From NCBI RefSeq assembly GCF_014201095.1, contig NZ_JACHDN010000001.1, forward strand, positions 1 through 64,000: a stretch of DNA of 64,000 nt, given 5' to 3'. The position numbers and the translations under genes were made by a program. How positions within the stretch are numbered: position 1 is the stretch's first letter; every line of letters starts with the position of its first letter. The stretch comes from Cellulomonas hominis (lineage in GTDB: Bacteria; Actinomycetota; Actinomycetes; Actinomycetales; Cellulomonadaceae). Shown one piece after another: positions 35,299-45,840 of this stretch. The notes under the pieces were generated by a model. The model was not told the DNA's origin. It searched no databases and saw only the letters and a program-made list of their open reading frames with translations.

Positions 35299-35475
35299 TC
35301 AGTCGCGCTCGCGGCGGTCCTGCTCGTCCCACGCCTCCGTGCGGGCCCGCGCCTTCTCCAGCGCGTGCTGCGCGGCCTCGCGCGTCGGGTACGGGCCCAT
35401 CACGTGCGTCCAGGTCGACTGCCGGCCCTGCTCGACCTCGCCGGTCTGCGTGTTGTAGTAGTACTCCTCGGCCAC
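35299..35475 (-). CDS. Small SPOR-like hypothetical protein
   Basis: A 58-residue protein that starts [17 protein letters not shown] and continues with [24 protein letters not shown]. The G-P-Y-x-T-R-E-E-A pattern resembles half of a SPOR repeat. Such short genes often sit next to map in actinobacteria. GTG 35475 has a GGGAGGG site; the upstream start at 35523 is less likely. Probably soluble; function unknown. Confidence 0.7.
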   Translation of the reverse strand: MAEEYYYNTQTGEVEQGRQSTWTHVMGPYPTREAAQHALEKARARTEAWDEQDRRERD

Positions 35476-35540
35476 GACGCCCTCCCGTCCGTGCGGGCCG
35501 CCGGCCTGCGAGGGCGGCCTCACTTCGTAGACTGCCAGGT

Positions 35541-36413
35541 ATGACGTCCGTCCACGCGCCGAGGCCGGCGCTCGTGCCCGGACGGATCGGCCCGCGCCGA
35601 CCCGTCCCCGCCGCCATCGCCCGACCCGAGTACGTGGACCGCCCGGGGCCCGCGCCGTACACGGGCAGCGACGTCCCCGAGCCGGAGGTCGTCGAGCGGA
35701 TCCGCGTCGCCGCGCGCATCGCGGCGCAGGCCCTCGCGGAGGTCGGCCGGCACGTCGCGCCGGGCGTGACGACCGACGAGCTCGACCGGATCGGGCACGA
35801 GTTCGTCCTCGACCACCACGCGTACCCCTCGACGCTGGGCTACCGCGGGTTCCCCAAGTCGCTGTGCACCTCGGTCAACGAGGTGATCTGCCACGGCATC
35901 CCTGACTCGACGGTCCTCGAGGACGGCGACATCGTGAACGTCGACATCACGGCGTTCACCGGCGGGGTGCACGGCGACAACAACGCGACCTTCCTGGTGG
36001 GCGACGTCGACGAGGAGTCCCGGCTGCTGGTCGAGCGGACGCAGGAGGCCCTGCACCGCGCCATCAAGGCCGTGCGCCCGGGACGCGAGGTCAACGTGAT
36101 CGGCCGGGTCATCGAGAAGTACGCGGCCCGGTTCGGGTACGGCGTCGTGCGGGACTACACCGGCCACGGCGTCGGCGAGGCGTTCCACTCGGGGCTCGTC
36201 ATCCCGCACTACGACGCGGCACCGCACTACGACCGGGTCATCGAGCCCGGGATGGTGTTCACCATCGAGCCGATGCTCAACCTCGGCACCGCCGACTGGA
36301 CGACCTGGGACGACGGGTGGACGGTGGTCACCGCCGACCTGCGCCGCAGCGCCCAGTTCGAGCACACCCTGCTGGTCACCGACACCGGAGCGGAGATCCT
36401 CACACTGCCATGA
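35541..36413 (+). CDS. map: Type I methionine aminopeptidase
   Basis: A 290-residue metalloenzyme that removes the initiator methionine. The five metal ligands lie in VNVDITAF and GDNNATF (two Asp), GHGVGEAFH (His), IEPML and FEHTLLV (two Glu). The N-terminal ~40 residues ([15 protein letters not shown]) match the extended actinobacterial form. ATG 35541 lies seven bases after TAGACT, pointing to a leaderless message. The stop overlaps ppgK (ATGA). Confidence 0.97.
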   Translation: MTSVHAPRPALVPGRIGPRRPVPAAIARPEYVDRPGPAPYTGSDVPEPEVVERIRVAARIAAQALAEVGRHVAPGVTTDELDRIGHEFVLDHHAYPSTLGYRGFPKSLCTSVNEVICHGIPDSTVLEDGDIVNVDITAFTGGVHGDNNATFLVGDVDEESRLLVERTQEALHRAIKAVRPGREVNVIGRVIEKYAARFGYGVVRDYTGHGVGEAFHSGLVIPHYDAAPHYDRVIEPGMVFTIEPMLNLGTADWTTWDDGWTVVTADLRRSAQFEHTLLVTDTGAEILTLP

Positions 36414-37207
36414 GCGCACACACCCCCACCGCCGCGCGGACGGCCTTCGGCATCGACATCGGCGGCTCCGGCATCAAGGGCGCCCCGGTCGACCTGGAGA
36501 CCGGCGAGTTCGCCGCCGAGCGCGTCCGCATCCCCACCCCGCAGCCCGCCACGCCCGGCGCCGTCGCCGAGACCGTCGTGGAGCTGGTCCGCCGGTTCGA
36601 CCTGCCCGGGGACGCGCCGATCGGCGTGACCTTCCCGGCCGTCGTGCAGCACGGCGTCGCGCGGTCCGCCGCGAACGTCGACGTGTCCTGGATCGGCACC
36701 AACATCGAGCACGTGCTCGGCGACGCCCTCGGCCGTCCGGTGCTCGCGGTGAACGACGCCGACGCCGCCGGGTACGCCGAGACGCTGTACGGCGCCGCCC
36801 GGTCCACCTCCGGCGTGACCTTCATCTGCACGCTGGGCACCGGCATCGGCACCGCGATCGTCGCCGACGGCGTCCTCGTGCCGAACCTCGAGCTCGGGCA
36901 CCTGGAGATCGACGGGCACGACGCCGAGACCCGCGCGTCCGACGCCGCCCGCGACCGGGAGGACCTGGACTTCGAGCAGTGGGCCGAGCGGCTCCAGCGG
37001 TACTTCGGCGTGATCGAGGACCTGTTCTGGCCGGACCTCATCGTCGTCGGCGGCGGGGTGTCGAAGCACCACGAGAAGTTCCTGCCGCTGCTGCACCTGC
37101 GCGCCCCGATCGTCCCGGCCCAGCTCCGGAACGCGGCGGGGATCGTCGGCGCGGCGGCCCTCGCCGCCCGGGCCGGCACGCCCGTCGCCGGGGTGAAGGG
37201 CGACTGA
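36410..37207 (+). CDS. ppgK: Polyphosphate glucokinase
   Basis: A 265-residue ROK-family kinase that phosphorylates glucose with polyphosphate or ATP, a marker of actinobacteria. It has the phosphate loops [13 protein letters not shown] and [11 protein letters not shown], the [10 protein letters not shown] sugar site, and [13 protein letters not shown]. Its ATG overlaps the map stop (ATGA), so both come from one leaderless message. Typical length for the family. Confidence 0.95.
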   Translation: MSAHTPTAARTAFGIDIGGSGIKGAPVDLETGEFAAERVRIPTPQPATPGAVAETVVELVRRFDLPGDAPIGVTFPAVVQHGVARSAANVDVSWIGTNIEHVLGDALGRPVLAVNDADAAGYAETLYGAARSTSGVTFICTLGTGIGTAIVADGVLVPNLELGHLEIDGHDAETRASDAARDREDLDFEQWAERLQRYFGVIEDLFWPDLIVVGGGVSKHHEKFLPLLHLRAPIVPAQLRNAAGIVGAAALAARAGTPVAGVKGD

Positions 37208-37293
37208 GCGAGGTCGGCGTCCCGCTGCGGATGCGGGTCCGACCGGCGTGGCCTAGCGTCGAAGAACCAGGTCACCGTGTCGAAGGAGGATCC

Positions 37294-37467
37294 ATGGGAC
37301 TCGACGACAAGATCGCGAACGCCGCGGAGAAGGCGGCCGGCAAGGCCAAGGAGGCCGCCGGACGCGCGAGCGACGACGAGCGCCTCGAGGCGGAGGGCCG
37401 GACCGACCAGTCCAAGGCCGACCTCAAGGACGCGGGCGAGAAGGTCAAGGACGCGTTCAAGCACTGA
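37294..37467 (+). CDS. CsbD-like stress protein
   Basis: A 57-residue, lysine/alanine-rich helical protein ([20 protein letters not shown] and onward to a terminal KVKDAFKH), typical of CsbD-like small proteins induced by general stress. It has a strong AAGGAGG site before ATG 37294 and a TAGCGT box about 35 bases further up, so it is separate from ppgK. A strong terminator follows. Confidence 0.88.
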   Translation: MGLDDKIANAAEKAAGKAKEAAGRASDDERLEAEGRTDQSKADLKDAGEKVKDAFKH

Positions 37468-37479
37468 CCCGGCCCGTCA

Positions 37480-37514
37480 GGTGCCCCGCCCCGGTCCGCC
37501 GGGTGCGGGGCACC
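37480..37514. terminator. Strong terminator after the CsbD-like gene
   Basis: GGTGCCCCGC (37480-37489) pairs with GCGGGGCACC (37505-37514). Inside, CCCGG (37490-37494) pairs with CCGGG (37499-37503) around a TCCG tetraloop, with T37504 bulged: about 15 bp in total. It lies between convergent genes and probably serves both. Confidence 0.75.
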
Positions 37515-37539
37515 GGCGCGTCCGGGCCGGTGCGCGCGG

Positions 37540-37860
37540 TCAGTCGGGCGGCGGCGCGACCCGGACCGGCGCCCGGAACCGCGGGCCGTCGCCCTCGGGC
37601 TCCTGCGGGACCCAGCGCCCCGCCGCCTCGAGCCCGACGACGTCGAGGTGCACCTGCGCGATGTCCGCGATGGGCAGCGGGAAGTCCGGCGCGGTGGTCC
37701 GGCTCTCGGCGAGGGGGACGTCGTCGTCCGCGAGCAGGGTGAGGGTCCAGGTGACGGCCTCGGTGCCGGCGCAGACCGGCGAGTGCAGGACCAGGTGGCG
37801 CGCGCGGGCGGCCTCCGGACCGCTGAGCGCCGCGATCCGCGGCAGCCTGCGCCGAACCAT
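37540..37860 (-). CDS. Hypothetical protein
   Basis: A 106-residue protein with a GGGAG site before ATG 37860. A likely single folded domain is suggested by TEAVTWTLTLLADDDVPLAE and IADIAQVHLDVVGLEAAGRWVP, which alternate like beta strands. No family recognised. It is divergent from the next gene across about 175 bases. A remote relationship with that neighbour is possible: both end in a hydrophobic strand followed by W-[LV]-P. Confidence 0.6.
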   Translation of the reverse strand: MVRRRLPRIAALSGPEAARARHLVLHSPVCAGTEAVTWTLTLLADDDVPLAESRTTAPDFPLPIADIAQVHLDVVGLEAAGRWVPQEPEGDGPRFRAPVRVAPPPD

Positions 37861-38036
37861 GCCGTGCTCCCGTGTGCGTCCCCCGGCCGGGCCGTCCGCT
37901 CGACCCGCGGTCCCAGGGTCCGGCCCGGGGCGGCCGCGAGCCGGGACGTTGGTCCCTGGCGGGTCGGCCGAACGGGTCGCGCGAGGGTGACCAGGGGTGA
38001 CGCGCGGGTGTCGGGGGCGGGGCGCACACTGCCGCC

Positions 38037-38312
38037 GTGAACCTCGCCCAGACCGTCCCGGGCGGCCTGTCCCGCCTGCGCGCCGCGGTGCCGCTGCTGA
38101 ACGCCCACGAGGTGCCGCCCGGCGAGCACCACGACGTGGACCGGCCCGTCCCCGTCACCGTGACGCTGCGCTGGGCGACCGGGACCGAGCGCCTGGACAC
38201 CGTCGCCGTCGAGTGGACCGCGACGCTCGTCCGGGTGCGGATCGTCGACCTGCGGGTGATGACCGGCGCGGTCTGGCTGCCCGCCGCCGACGTCCGCCGC
38301 CGGGGGCCCTGA
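38037..38312 (+). CDS. Hypothetical protein
   Basis: A 91-residue protein, GTG start at 38037, six bases after a CACACT box that may be a leaderless -10. The core VPVTVTLRWATGTERLDTVA and VRVRIVDLRVMTGAVWLPAADV forms regular beta strands; no cysteines, no membrane segment. It ends ten bases before the convergent XRE regulator. Function unknown. Confidence 0.6.
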   Translation: MNLAQTVPGGLSRLRAAVPLLNAHEVPPGEHHDVDRPVPVTVTLRWATGTERLDTVAVEWTATLVRVRIVDLRVMTGAVWLPAADVRRRGP

Positions 38313-38322
38313 CCCCGCCGCC

Positions 38323-40274
<1,952 letters not shown>

Positions 40275-40300
40275 CCGGCCGCCCTGCGAAAGGACCGCTC

Positions 40301-40711
40301 GTGGAACACCTGACCCCGCCCCCGACCGTGCACGCCCCCGCCGACTGGTTCACCGGCGACGTCTGGTTCGACGTCGTCGCCACCCCGCCCGCGCCGGCGC
40401 GGCTGCGCGTGAACACCGTCCGGTTCGCCCCCGGCGCCCGCACCCACTGGCACGTGCACGCCGCCGGCCAGACCCTGCACGTCACCCAGGGCACCGCGCG
40501 CGTCGGCACCCGGGACGGGCGCGTGCTGGAGGCCCGGCCCGGCGAGTCCGTGTGGTGCCCGCCCGGCGAGTGGCACTGGCACGGCGCCGGCCCGGACGCG
40601 TTCACGGAGCACCTCGCGATGTGGGAGACCACCGAGGCGCGGGACGGCTCCGAGACCACCTGGGGCGAGGCCGTCACGGACGCGGAGTACGCGGCGCCCG
40701 CGGGCGGCTGA
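40301..40711 (+). CDS. Cupin-domain protein
   Basis: A 136-residue single cupin. Metal ligands are visible in THWHVHAAGQTLHV (His pair) and the second motif PGEWHWHGA. This pattern resembles small cupins of the (R)-mandelonitrile lyase/carboxymuconolactone-associated type. GTG 40301 has a GAAAGGA site. It likely forms an operon with the aldo/keto reductase. Confidence 0.88.
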   Translation: MEHLTPPPTVHAPADWFTGDVWFDVVATPPAPARLRVNTVRFAPGARTHWHVHAAGQTLHVTQGTARVGTRDGRVLEARPGESVWCPPGEWHWHGAGPDAFTEHLAMWETTEARDGSETTWGEAVTDAEYAAPAGG

Positions 40712-40716
40712 CCCCG

Positions 40717-41259
40717 CTACCCCGGGCGCACCGCCGTCGGCCGGTAGGCCACCCCCAGGCCGCCGGCGATCGCGCCGAGCAGCGACGACACCACACCGCA
40801 CGTCGCGATCACCGGCTGGACCTGGGCCGACGCCAGCCAGATCGGGGCGAGACCGCTGACCAGCAGCACCACCCAGGACACGATGAGCAGGGCGAAGTAC
40901 GCCACCGTGCGCACCCGCGGGGGGACGTACGCCTCGCGGGGCGGGACGGGCGTCGGCGCGCCGGGGACGGCCGGGGCCGGTGCGGCGGCCGCGGCGGTCG
41001 CGGCGGTCGCCGCGGCGTCGGGGGCCGGGCCACGGGGCGCGGCCGGGTCGACCATGAGCAGGTACGTCGGCTGGGCCGGGACCGGGGCCGGGGCCGCCAC
41101 CGGCGCCGCCGCCGCGGCCTGCGCGGCGCTGGTGGCGACCAGGACGGGTAGCGCCCCGGGCGGGACGGCCGGGGCCGGCGCGGGTGCGGGAGCGGTGGGT
41201 GGGGCGGCCGGCGGCGCGGCGGGCGCGCCGTCGGGAAGCGGCGCGAAGACCTCGGACAT
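40717..41259 (-). CDS. Ala/Pro-rich protein with two C-terminal membrane helices
   Basis: A 180-residue protein. The first ~115 residues are an Ala/Pro-rich, low-complexity tail. Two helices follow (VAYFALLIVSWVVLLVSGL and IATCGVVSSLLGAIAGGLGV). It resembles small DUF-type membrane proteins of unknown role in actinobacteria. ATG 41259 has a GGGGAGG site. An upstream extension exists but lacks support. Confidence 0.7.
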   Translation of the reverse strand: MSEVFAPLPDGAPAAPPAAPPTAPAPAPAPAVPPGALPVLVATSAAQAAAAAPVAAPAPVPAQPTYLLMVDPAAPRGPAPDAAATAATAAAAAPAPAVPGAPTPVPPREAYVPPRVRTVAYFALLIVSWVVLLVSGLAPIWLASAQVQPVIATCGVVSSLLGAIAGGLGVAYRPTAVRPG

Positions 41260-41476
41260 GTTCTGCCTCCCCCTGGGACGGCGGCCGGCCACGGGACGCG
41301 GTCGGCCGCGGACCTGTCGCGGCCCTGGCCGCGCACGCCGGAGCGCGGCGCACGGGGACGGCCCGGACCCCGGGTGGCCTCTGCGAGGCGACGGCCGGCC
41401 CGACGGACCCGGGACCGGCGGTAGGGCCGTGACGGTACACCCGGCGGTCACGGACCGGCCGGGGTCCCCGGTGGCG

Positions 41477-41704
41477 TCACGCGAGCCGCTCGACCGTGAC
41501 CGCGGCGTGGTGCTCGCGCGGCGCCCCGGGGCGGACCCCCCACGTGAGCACCCCGTGGGCCACCGCGCCGACCTCGCCGGGCACCGCGCCCTCGTAGCGG
41601 GCGCTCGGGTCGTGGGTCAGCCGCTCGGCCAGCTCGGCGACGCTGCGGCTGTCCGCCGCCTCGTCGACGGCGACCCGGGTCATCCTGAAGCGTGCCTCGG
41701 ACAT
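41477..41704 (-). CDS. Small hypothetical protein
   Basis: Seventy-five residues with a GAAGGAG site before ATG 41704. It has no membrane segment or Cys pairs, and mixed charges (MTRVAVDEAADSRSVAELAE). I recognise no family. The 217 bases between this gene and the next one upstream hold no feature I can support. Confidence 0.55.
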   Translation of the reverse strand: MSEARFRMTRVAVDEAADSRSVAELAERLTHDPSARYEGAVPGEVGAVAHGVLTWGVRPGAPREHHAAVTVERLA

Positions 41705-41847
41705 GGCGGGCTCCTTCGCCGGTCGGACAGCACCAGGGTACGAGCGGGCGGCGCGGGGCGCCCCCGGGCCCCGCGACCCAGGTCGCTAGCATCGGGACCC
41801 AGGCTCGACGCAGGTTCCGCAGCACTCCCGAGCGGCAGGACCCTCCG

Positions 41848-42723
41848 ATGACGACCTTCCCGAACGGGCACGCTCCCGACGACGCACTCACCCCCATCCC
41901 GGGCGGCGGACGGCTGCTCGCCCCGGTGGCCGTGGTGTGGCGGCAGATCTGCGCCGACGTGCAGGCCGCGCACGGGTGGACGCCCGAGCCGACCGGACCG
42001 CACGACTCGTACCGCCCGTACCGGACGCAGCTCTCGACCTTCACCGCGCGGTACACCCGCACCCCCAGACCCGGCCGCCCGACGAAGGTCTGGGACGGCG
42101 TCACGTACTGGCTGCTGCCCGGCAACGCGACCGCCGCGGTCCCGGGCCGCTCCAACCACGGCTGGGCCTGCGCGGTCGACGTCACGGACCTCGGCGGGTT
42201 CACCAGCGACCACTACGAGCAGTTCGCCGCCGTCGCCGCCCGGTACGGATGGACGAACACCGAGGGCCGGCGCATCGACGAGCCCTGGCACTGGGTGGAC
42301 GTCCGGACGGCGAGCCTCGTGGCGAACGGGTCGTTCGACATCGGCGTCGCACCGATCGCTCTCGAGGAGGATGACATGACCCCCGACCAGGAGGCGAAGC
42401 TCGACCAGGCCGTCGTGGACGCCGCAGAGGCGCGGCGGATGCTCGGGGTGCTCATGGGCTGGCAGCCCGCGCAGGGCCCCGAGGGCACCGCCCTGCTCGA
42501 CCTGCGCACCAGCCCCGCCGAGGCCCGCCGGATGCTCGGCGTCCTGCTCGGCTGGCAGCCCCCGCAGGGCCCCGAGGCAGCGGCCCTGGAGCGCCTGTTC
42601 GACGGGCAGCCGCCGGTCGTGCAGGTGGACGAGGCCGAGCTCGCGAAGCTCGTCGCCGCGGCCATCCCGGCCGCGCTGGCGCCCACCGTGGCGGTCGAGC
42701 TCGCGAAGCTGAACGGCGGCTGA
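41848..42723 (+). CDS. M15-family peptidase, phage-lysin-like, with C-terminal repeats
   Basis: A 291-residue protein with no signal peptide. Residues about 15-170 form a VanY/endolysin-type D-alanyl-D-alanine carboxypeptidase, with zinc ligands in SNHGWACAVDVT and EPWHWVD. Residues about 190-245 contain two copies of a unit with AEARRMLGVL[ML]GWQP.QGPE, and the C-terminus ends in an amphipathic stretch (ELAKLVAAAIPAALAPTVAV). This layout is like lysins of actinobacteriophages. No other phage genes are in the window, so it may be a stray or domesticated gene. Start ATG 41848; no clear signal for export. Confidence 0.8.
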   Translation: MTTFPNGHAPDDALTPIPGGGRLLAPVAVVWRQICADVQAAHGWTPEPTGPHDSYRPYRTQLSTFTARYTRTPRPGRPTKVWDGVTYWLLPGNATAAVPGRSNHGWACAVDVTDLGGFTSDHYEQFAAVAARYGWTNTEGRRIDEPWHWVDVRTASLVANGSFDIGVAPIALEEDDMTPDQEAKLDQAVVDAAEARRMLGVLMGWQPAQGPEGTALLDLRTSPAEARRMLGVLLGWQPPQGPEAAALERLFDGQPPVVQVDEAELAKLVAAAIPAALAPTVAVELAKLNGG

Positions 42724-42833
42724 CCGAGGGCGGGCTCAGCGCCGAGCAGCAGAACGCCTGCGTTCGTCGACCCCGCCCGAGGGTCCGGCCGGCCCCAGGA
42801 TCGGGGACCGACCGCCGCACCGAGCAGCGTCCC

Positions 42834-42852
42834 CGCCGGTCGACGGCCGGCG
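42834..42852 (-). terminator. Weak hairpin beyond the rnpB 3' end
   Basis: CGCCGG (42834-42839) pairs with CCGGCG (42847-42852) around a 7-base loop, eight bases downstream of the estimated 3' end of RNase P RNA on the minus strand. Short and uncertain. Confidence 0.35.
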
Positions 42853-42859
42853 AGTGCGG

Positions 42860-43245
42860 ATGAGCTGGCTTGTACGCCGGGTTCTGTCCCCGCGCGCGGT
42901 CACCCCCGCGCGGGTGGCGGCCATCCATCTACGACGTACGTTGCCGCACGCCTCCAGCGGCCTACCCGGGAGCTCGGGCGGGCAGCCCTCGAACGCTCCC
43001 TGTCTGGCCTTGCTCCGGGTGGGGTTTACCGAGCCGCACCGGTCGCCCGGCACGCTGGTGGTCTCTTACACCACCGTTTCACCCTTACCGCCGCCCGTCC
43101 CGAAGGCCGTGCGACGGCGGTCTGTTCTCTGTGGCACTGTCCCGCGGGTCACCCCGGGTGGGTGTTACCCACCACCCTGCCCTGTGGAGCCCGGACGTTC
43201 CTCGGCGAGCCCGAGGGCTCGACGCGGCCGCCTGGCCAGCTCATC
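42860..43245 (-). ncRNA. rnpB: RNase P RNA, bacterial class A
   Basis: On the minus strand the sequence has the conserved class A elements in order: a 5' helix with GAGCTGGCCAGGCGGCCG, then GGGCTCCACAGGGCAGGGTG, GGGTAACACCCACCCGGGG, the ACAGAGAACAGACCGCC core, GGTGAAACGGTGG and TAAGAGACCACC, CGGTAAACCCCACCCGGAGC, TAGATGGATGGCC and the 3' end ACAAGCCAGCTC, which pairs back with the 5' end. Length about 386 bases. It cleaves 5' leaders from pre-tRNA. Ends are set from the terminal pairing and may be off by a few bases. Confidence 0.96.
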
Positions 43246-43302
43246 CGCGCGCACAGCCTACCGCGCCCGGGAACCCCCGCCGCGCCGCCTACAGTGCAGG
43301 AC

Positions 43303-44088
43303 GTGCTCATCCTCCTGCCGCCCTCCGAGGGCAAGACCGCGCCCGTCCGCGGCGCAGCCCTGGACCTGTCCGCGCTGTCCGCCGCGGGCCTGACCGGCAC
43401 CCGGGAGGCGGTGCTGGACGCGCTGGTCGCGGCGAGCGCCCGGCCGGACGCGCTGGAGGTGCTGGGCGTCGGCGCCGGCGTCGCCGACGAGGTGGCCCGG
43501 AACACCGGGCTGCGCGCGGCACCGACGGCCCCCGCGGGGCACGTCTACACGGGCGTGCTGTACGCGGCGGCGGGCCTGGACCGCCTGACCCCGGCCGCGC
43601 GGCGGCGGGCGGCGGCGGCCGTGCGGGTGGTCTCCGGGCTGTGGGGGCTGGTGGGGCCGGAGGACCCGATCCCCGCCTACCGGCTGTCGATGGGCGTGGA
43701 CCTGCCCGGGGTCGGGCCGCTGGCCGCCGCGTGGCGCGAGCCGCTGCGCGCGGAGCTGGACCCACGGGCGCTGGCGGGCGACCTGGTCGTGGACTGCCGG
43801 TCGGCGACGTACCTGGCGGCGTGGCGCCCGCCCCGCGCCGCCCTCGCCTCGTGGGTGCAGGTGCGCGTGCTCCGCGAGGTCGCGGGCCGCCGGTCGGTGG
43901 TCTCGCACCACGCGAAGCACACCCGCGGGGTGCTGACGCGTCACCTGGTGACCCGGCGCGGCCGGGAGCCGCGCACGCCCGGCGAGCTGGCCGCGGCCGC
44001 GCGCGAGCTGGTCGGCTCCGAGCTGCTCGCGGTGGAGCTCGAGACGCCCGCCGGCCGGGGCGCGACCCTGTCCCTCGTCGTCGCCTGA
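43303..44088 (+). CDS. yaaA: YaaA-family peroxide-stress protein
   Basis: A 261-residue member of the YaaA/DUF328 family, which lowers free iron under hydrogen peroxide stress in E. coli. Motifs are LILLPPSEGKT at the start, HVYTGVLYAAAGLD, VVSGLWGLVGPEDPIPAYRLSMG, and VVSHHAKHTRGVL. GTG 43303 lies seven bases after TACAGT (43290-43295), a leaderless promoter; the family start LILLPPSEGK supports it over the GTG at 43294. Divergent from rnpB. Confidence 0.92.
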   Translation: MLILLPPSEGKTAPVRGAALDLSALSAAGLTGTREAVLDALVAASARPDALEVLGVGAGVADEVARNTGLRAAPTAPAGHVYTGVLYAAAGLDRLTPAARRRAAAAVRVVSGLWGLVGPEDPIPAYRLSMGVDLPGVGPLAAAWREPLRAELDPRALAGDLVVDCRSATYLAAWRPPRAALASWVQVRVLREVAGRRSVVSHHAKHTRGVLTRHLVTRRGREPRTPGELAAAARELVGSELLAVELETPAGRGATLSLVVA

Positions 44089-44220
44089 CGCGTCACCCGA
44101 CCGGCGGCACGCGGAGGGGTGCGTTCCCCGGGCGACTGCTCCGAACGGGTGACACCGCTCACCCGCGACGCCCCCGAGCGTGCCTACGGTCGCCGCGTCC
44201 CCGGGGGAAGGAGCCCGCGC

Positions 44221-44340
44221 GTGTGCGACGACGAGACCGAGCAGGACGCACCGCCCGGGCTCGAACGGGCCCGCGCGCAGTACGCCGACCTGCCCCGCGT
44301 GCCGCAGCAGCGCGGCGAGCCCGACCCGGACGAGGCCTAG
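44221..44340 (+). CDS. Very small acidic hypothetical protein
   Basis: Thirty-nine residues (VCDDETEQDAPPGLERARAQ and onward) starting at GTG 44221 after a GGAAGGAG site, with a TACGGT box about 30 bases before it. It ends seven bases before the convergent phosphatase gene. The spacing of promoter, ribosome site and start suggests a true gene; function unknown. Confidence 0.5.
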   Translation: MCDDETEQDAPPGLERARAQYADLPRVPQQRGEPDPDEA

Positions 44341-44347
44341 GCCCCGG

Positions 44348-45100
44348 TCAGCGCCCCGTCCACCCCTCGCTCGGCGCCCCGGCGACGGCGACCTCGTCCC
44401 GCTTGTCCTCGAACAGCCGGATGATGCTGACCGACGCGGGCGCCACCCGCAGCTGGCTCCACGACCCCGGTTGGGCGCCCATGGTCCGGCCGAGGGCGGC
44501 GCGGATCGCGACGGCGTGCGACACGACGACGACAGTCCGGTCGGTGCCCGCGGCGAGCAGCCGGTCCAGGCCGGCGCCGATCCGGACGCCGACGTCGGCG
44601 ATCGACTCGCCCCCGTCGGGCCGGACGTCGGCGCGGGTGTGCCAGGGCTCGAGCTGCCCGGGCCACCGCTCCTCGATCTGCTCGGCGGTCAGGCCCTGCC
44701 AGGCGCCGAAGTCGGCCTCCTGGAAGGCGGCGTCGACCCGCGGGGTCAGGCCGAGGTGCTCGCCGATGACGCCGGCGGTCTCCTGCGTGCGGACCATCGG
44801 GGAGGCGATGAGCTCGGTGGGGTACGGGATGTCGCCCCAGAGGTCGTGCCCGACGCGGCGGACGAGCTCCCCGGCGGCGGCGGCCTGCGCGCGGCCCCGC
44901 TCGGTGAGCGACGGGCCGGGCTCGGAGGAGCCGGAGTAGCCGCGGGACACGGTCATCTCGGTCTCGCCGTGCCGCACGAGGATGACGGTGACGGGCTGCG
45001 CGTCGTCGAACCGCACGGCCGCGCCGGACGGGCGGGGTCCGCGCGCGGGCGGCGCCGGGGTGCCGGCCTCGGGCTCCAGCGGGGCGGCGGTGCTCGCCAT
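44348..45100 (-). CDS. Histidine phosphatase (phosphoglycerate mutase superfamily)
   Basis: A 250-residue enzyme with the catalytic motif LVRHGETEMT, the second histidine in VVVSHAVAIRAALG, and FGAWQGLTAEQIEERWP. In Mycobacterium tuberculosis the neighbour of the nif3-zinc ribbon pair is Rv2228c, a fusion of RNase HI with this CobC-like phosphatase. Here the RNase H half is missing and the N-terminus is a short Ala/Pro-rich tail. The ATG overlaps the stop of the zinc-ribbon gene (TGATG), so it is coupled. Substrate unknown. Confidence 0.9.
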   Translation of the reverse strand: MASTAAPLEPEAGTPAPPARGPRPSGAAVRFDDAQPVTVILVRHGETEMTVSRGYSGSSEPGPSLTERGRAQAAAAGELVRRVGHDLWGDIPYPTELIASPMVRTQETAGVIGEHLGLTPRVDAAFQEADFGAWQGLTAEQIEERWPGQLEPWHTRADVRPDGGESIADVGVRIGAGLDRLLAAGTDRTVVVVSHAVAIRAALGRTMGAQPGSWSQLRVAPASVSIIRLFEDKRDEVAVAGAPSEGWTGR

Positions 45101-45840
45101 CAGTACGCGTCCTCGCCGCGGACGAGGATCCGGCCGGAGTCCTCGCAGTACACGATCTCGTCCTCCGGGGTGGCCTTGATCTTCGCGAGCTCGGTGGCGG
45201 GCACCGGCATGCCGCTGCCCTCGGACCGGCCGTGCCGCAGGGCCGCGACGGCGACGCCGCCGAACCGGGCGCGCAGCTTGTCGTAGAGCTGGATCAGCCG
45301 CTCCTCCAGCGGGGCGGCCGTCGCGTCGCGCTCGGCCCGGACGCCGACGGCCTGCTGGTCGATGACCGCGACCTCGGCGTCGCGCTCGGCCGCGACGCCG
45401 GCGCGCTCGTTGAGCAGGGCGGCGTGCGCGGTGGTGAGCTCGCCGAGCGCGGCCTCGTGCGCCTCCAGCCGCTCCATGGCCTCGAGCTCGACGTCCTCCA
45501 GGTCGGCCTGCCGGCGGGCGAGGGACGCGATCTCGCTCTGGAGGGCCTGCAGGTCCTTGGGGCTGCCCGCGCCGGAGTCGAGGCGGGCCTGGTCGCGCGC
45601 GGCGCGGTCGCGGACCTGCTGCACGTCGGCCTCGGCCTTGGTGACCTCGCGCCGGATGTCGCCGACGGCGGTCCGGGACGCGGCGATCGCGGTGTCGAGG
45701 TCGGCGATCCGGGCGTCGAGCTCGGCGATGCGGGCGTGCGCCGCGAGGGCGGACCGCTTGTGGGCGAGCTGGTCGAGGCGGGTGTCGAGCGCCTGCAGGT
45801 CGAGCAGCCGCTTCTGGTCCTGGGGGGAGGCCTTGGTCAC
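45100..45840 (-). CDS. Coiled-coil protein with degenerate C4 zinc ribbon (Rv2229c-like)
   Basis: A 246-residue protein. Residues about 5-185 form a long coiled coil (LLDLQALDTRLDQLAHKRSA onward). The C-terminal ~45 residues correspond to the zinc ribbon of this family, whose two Cys-x-x-Cys pairs are usually intact. Here the first pair is RSEGSG and the second CEDSGR, so only one of four cysteines remains and zinc binding is unlikely. GTG 45840 overlaps the Nif3-like gene stop (GTGA). The family seems tied to Nif3-like and phosphatase genes; role unknown. Confidence 0.88.
   Translation of the reverse strand: MTKASPQDQKRLLDLQALDTRLDQLAHKRSALAAHARIAELDARIADLDTAIAASRTAVGDIRREVTKAEADVQQVRDRAARDQARLDSGAGSPKDLQALQSEIASLARRQADLEDVELEAMERLEAHEAALGELTTAHAALLNERAGVAAERDAEVAVIDQQAVGVRAERDATAAPLEERLIQLYDKLRARFGGVAVAALRHGRSEGSGMPVPATELAKIKATPEDEIVYCEDSGRILVRGEDAY

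Noticed and set aside
41848..43245. Prophage or integrated element around the lysin-like gene and rnpB
   Set aside because: No integrase, portal, capsid or tail gene is nearby, and no direct repeat of the rnpB end was seen; only the single lysin-like gene remains.
42870..43250. Protein-coding frames across the rnpB region
   Set aside because: The minus strand matches the conserved RNase P RNA core along its full length; the frames are incidental.
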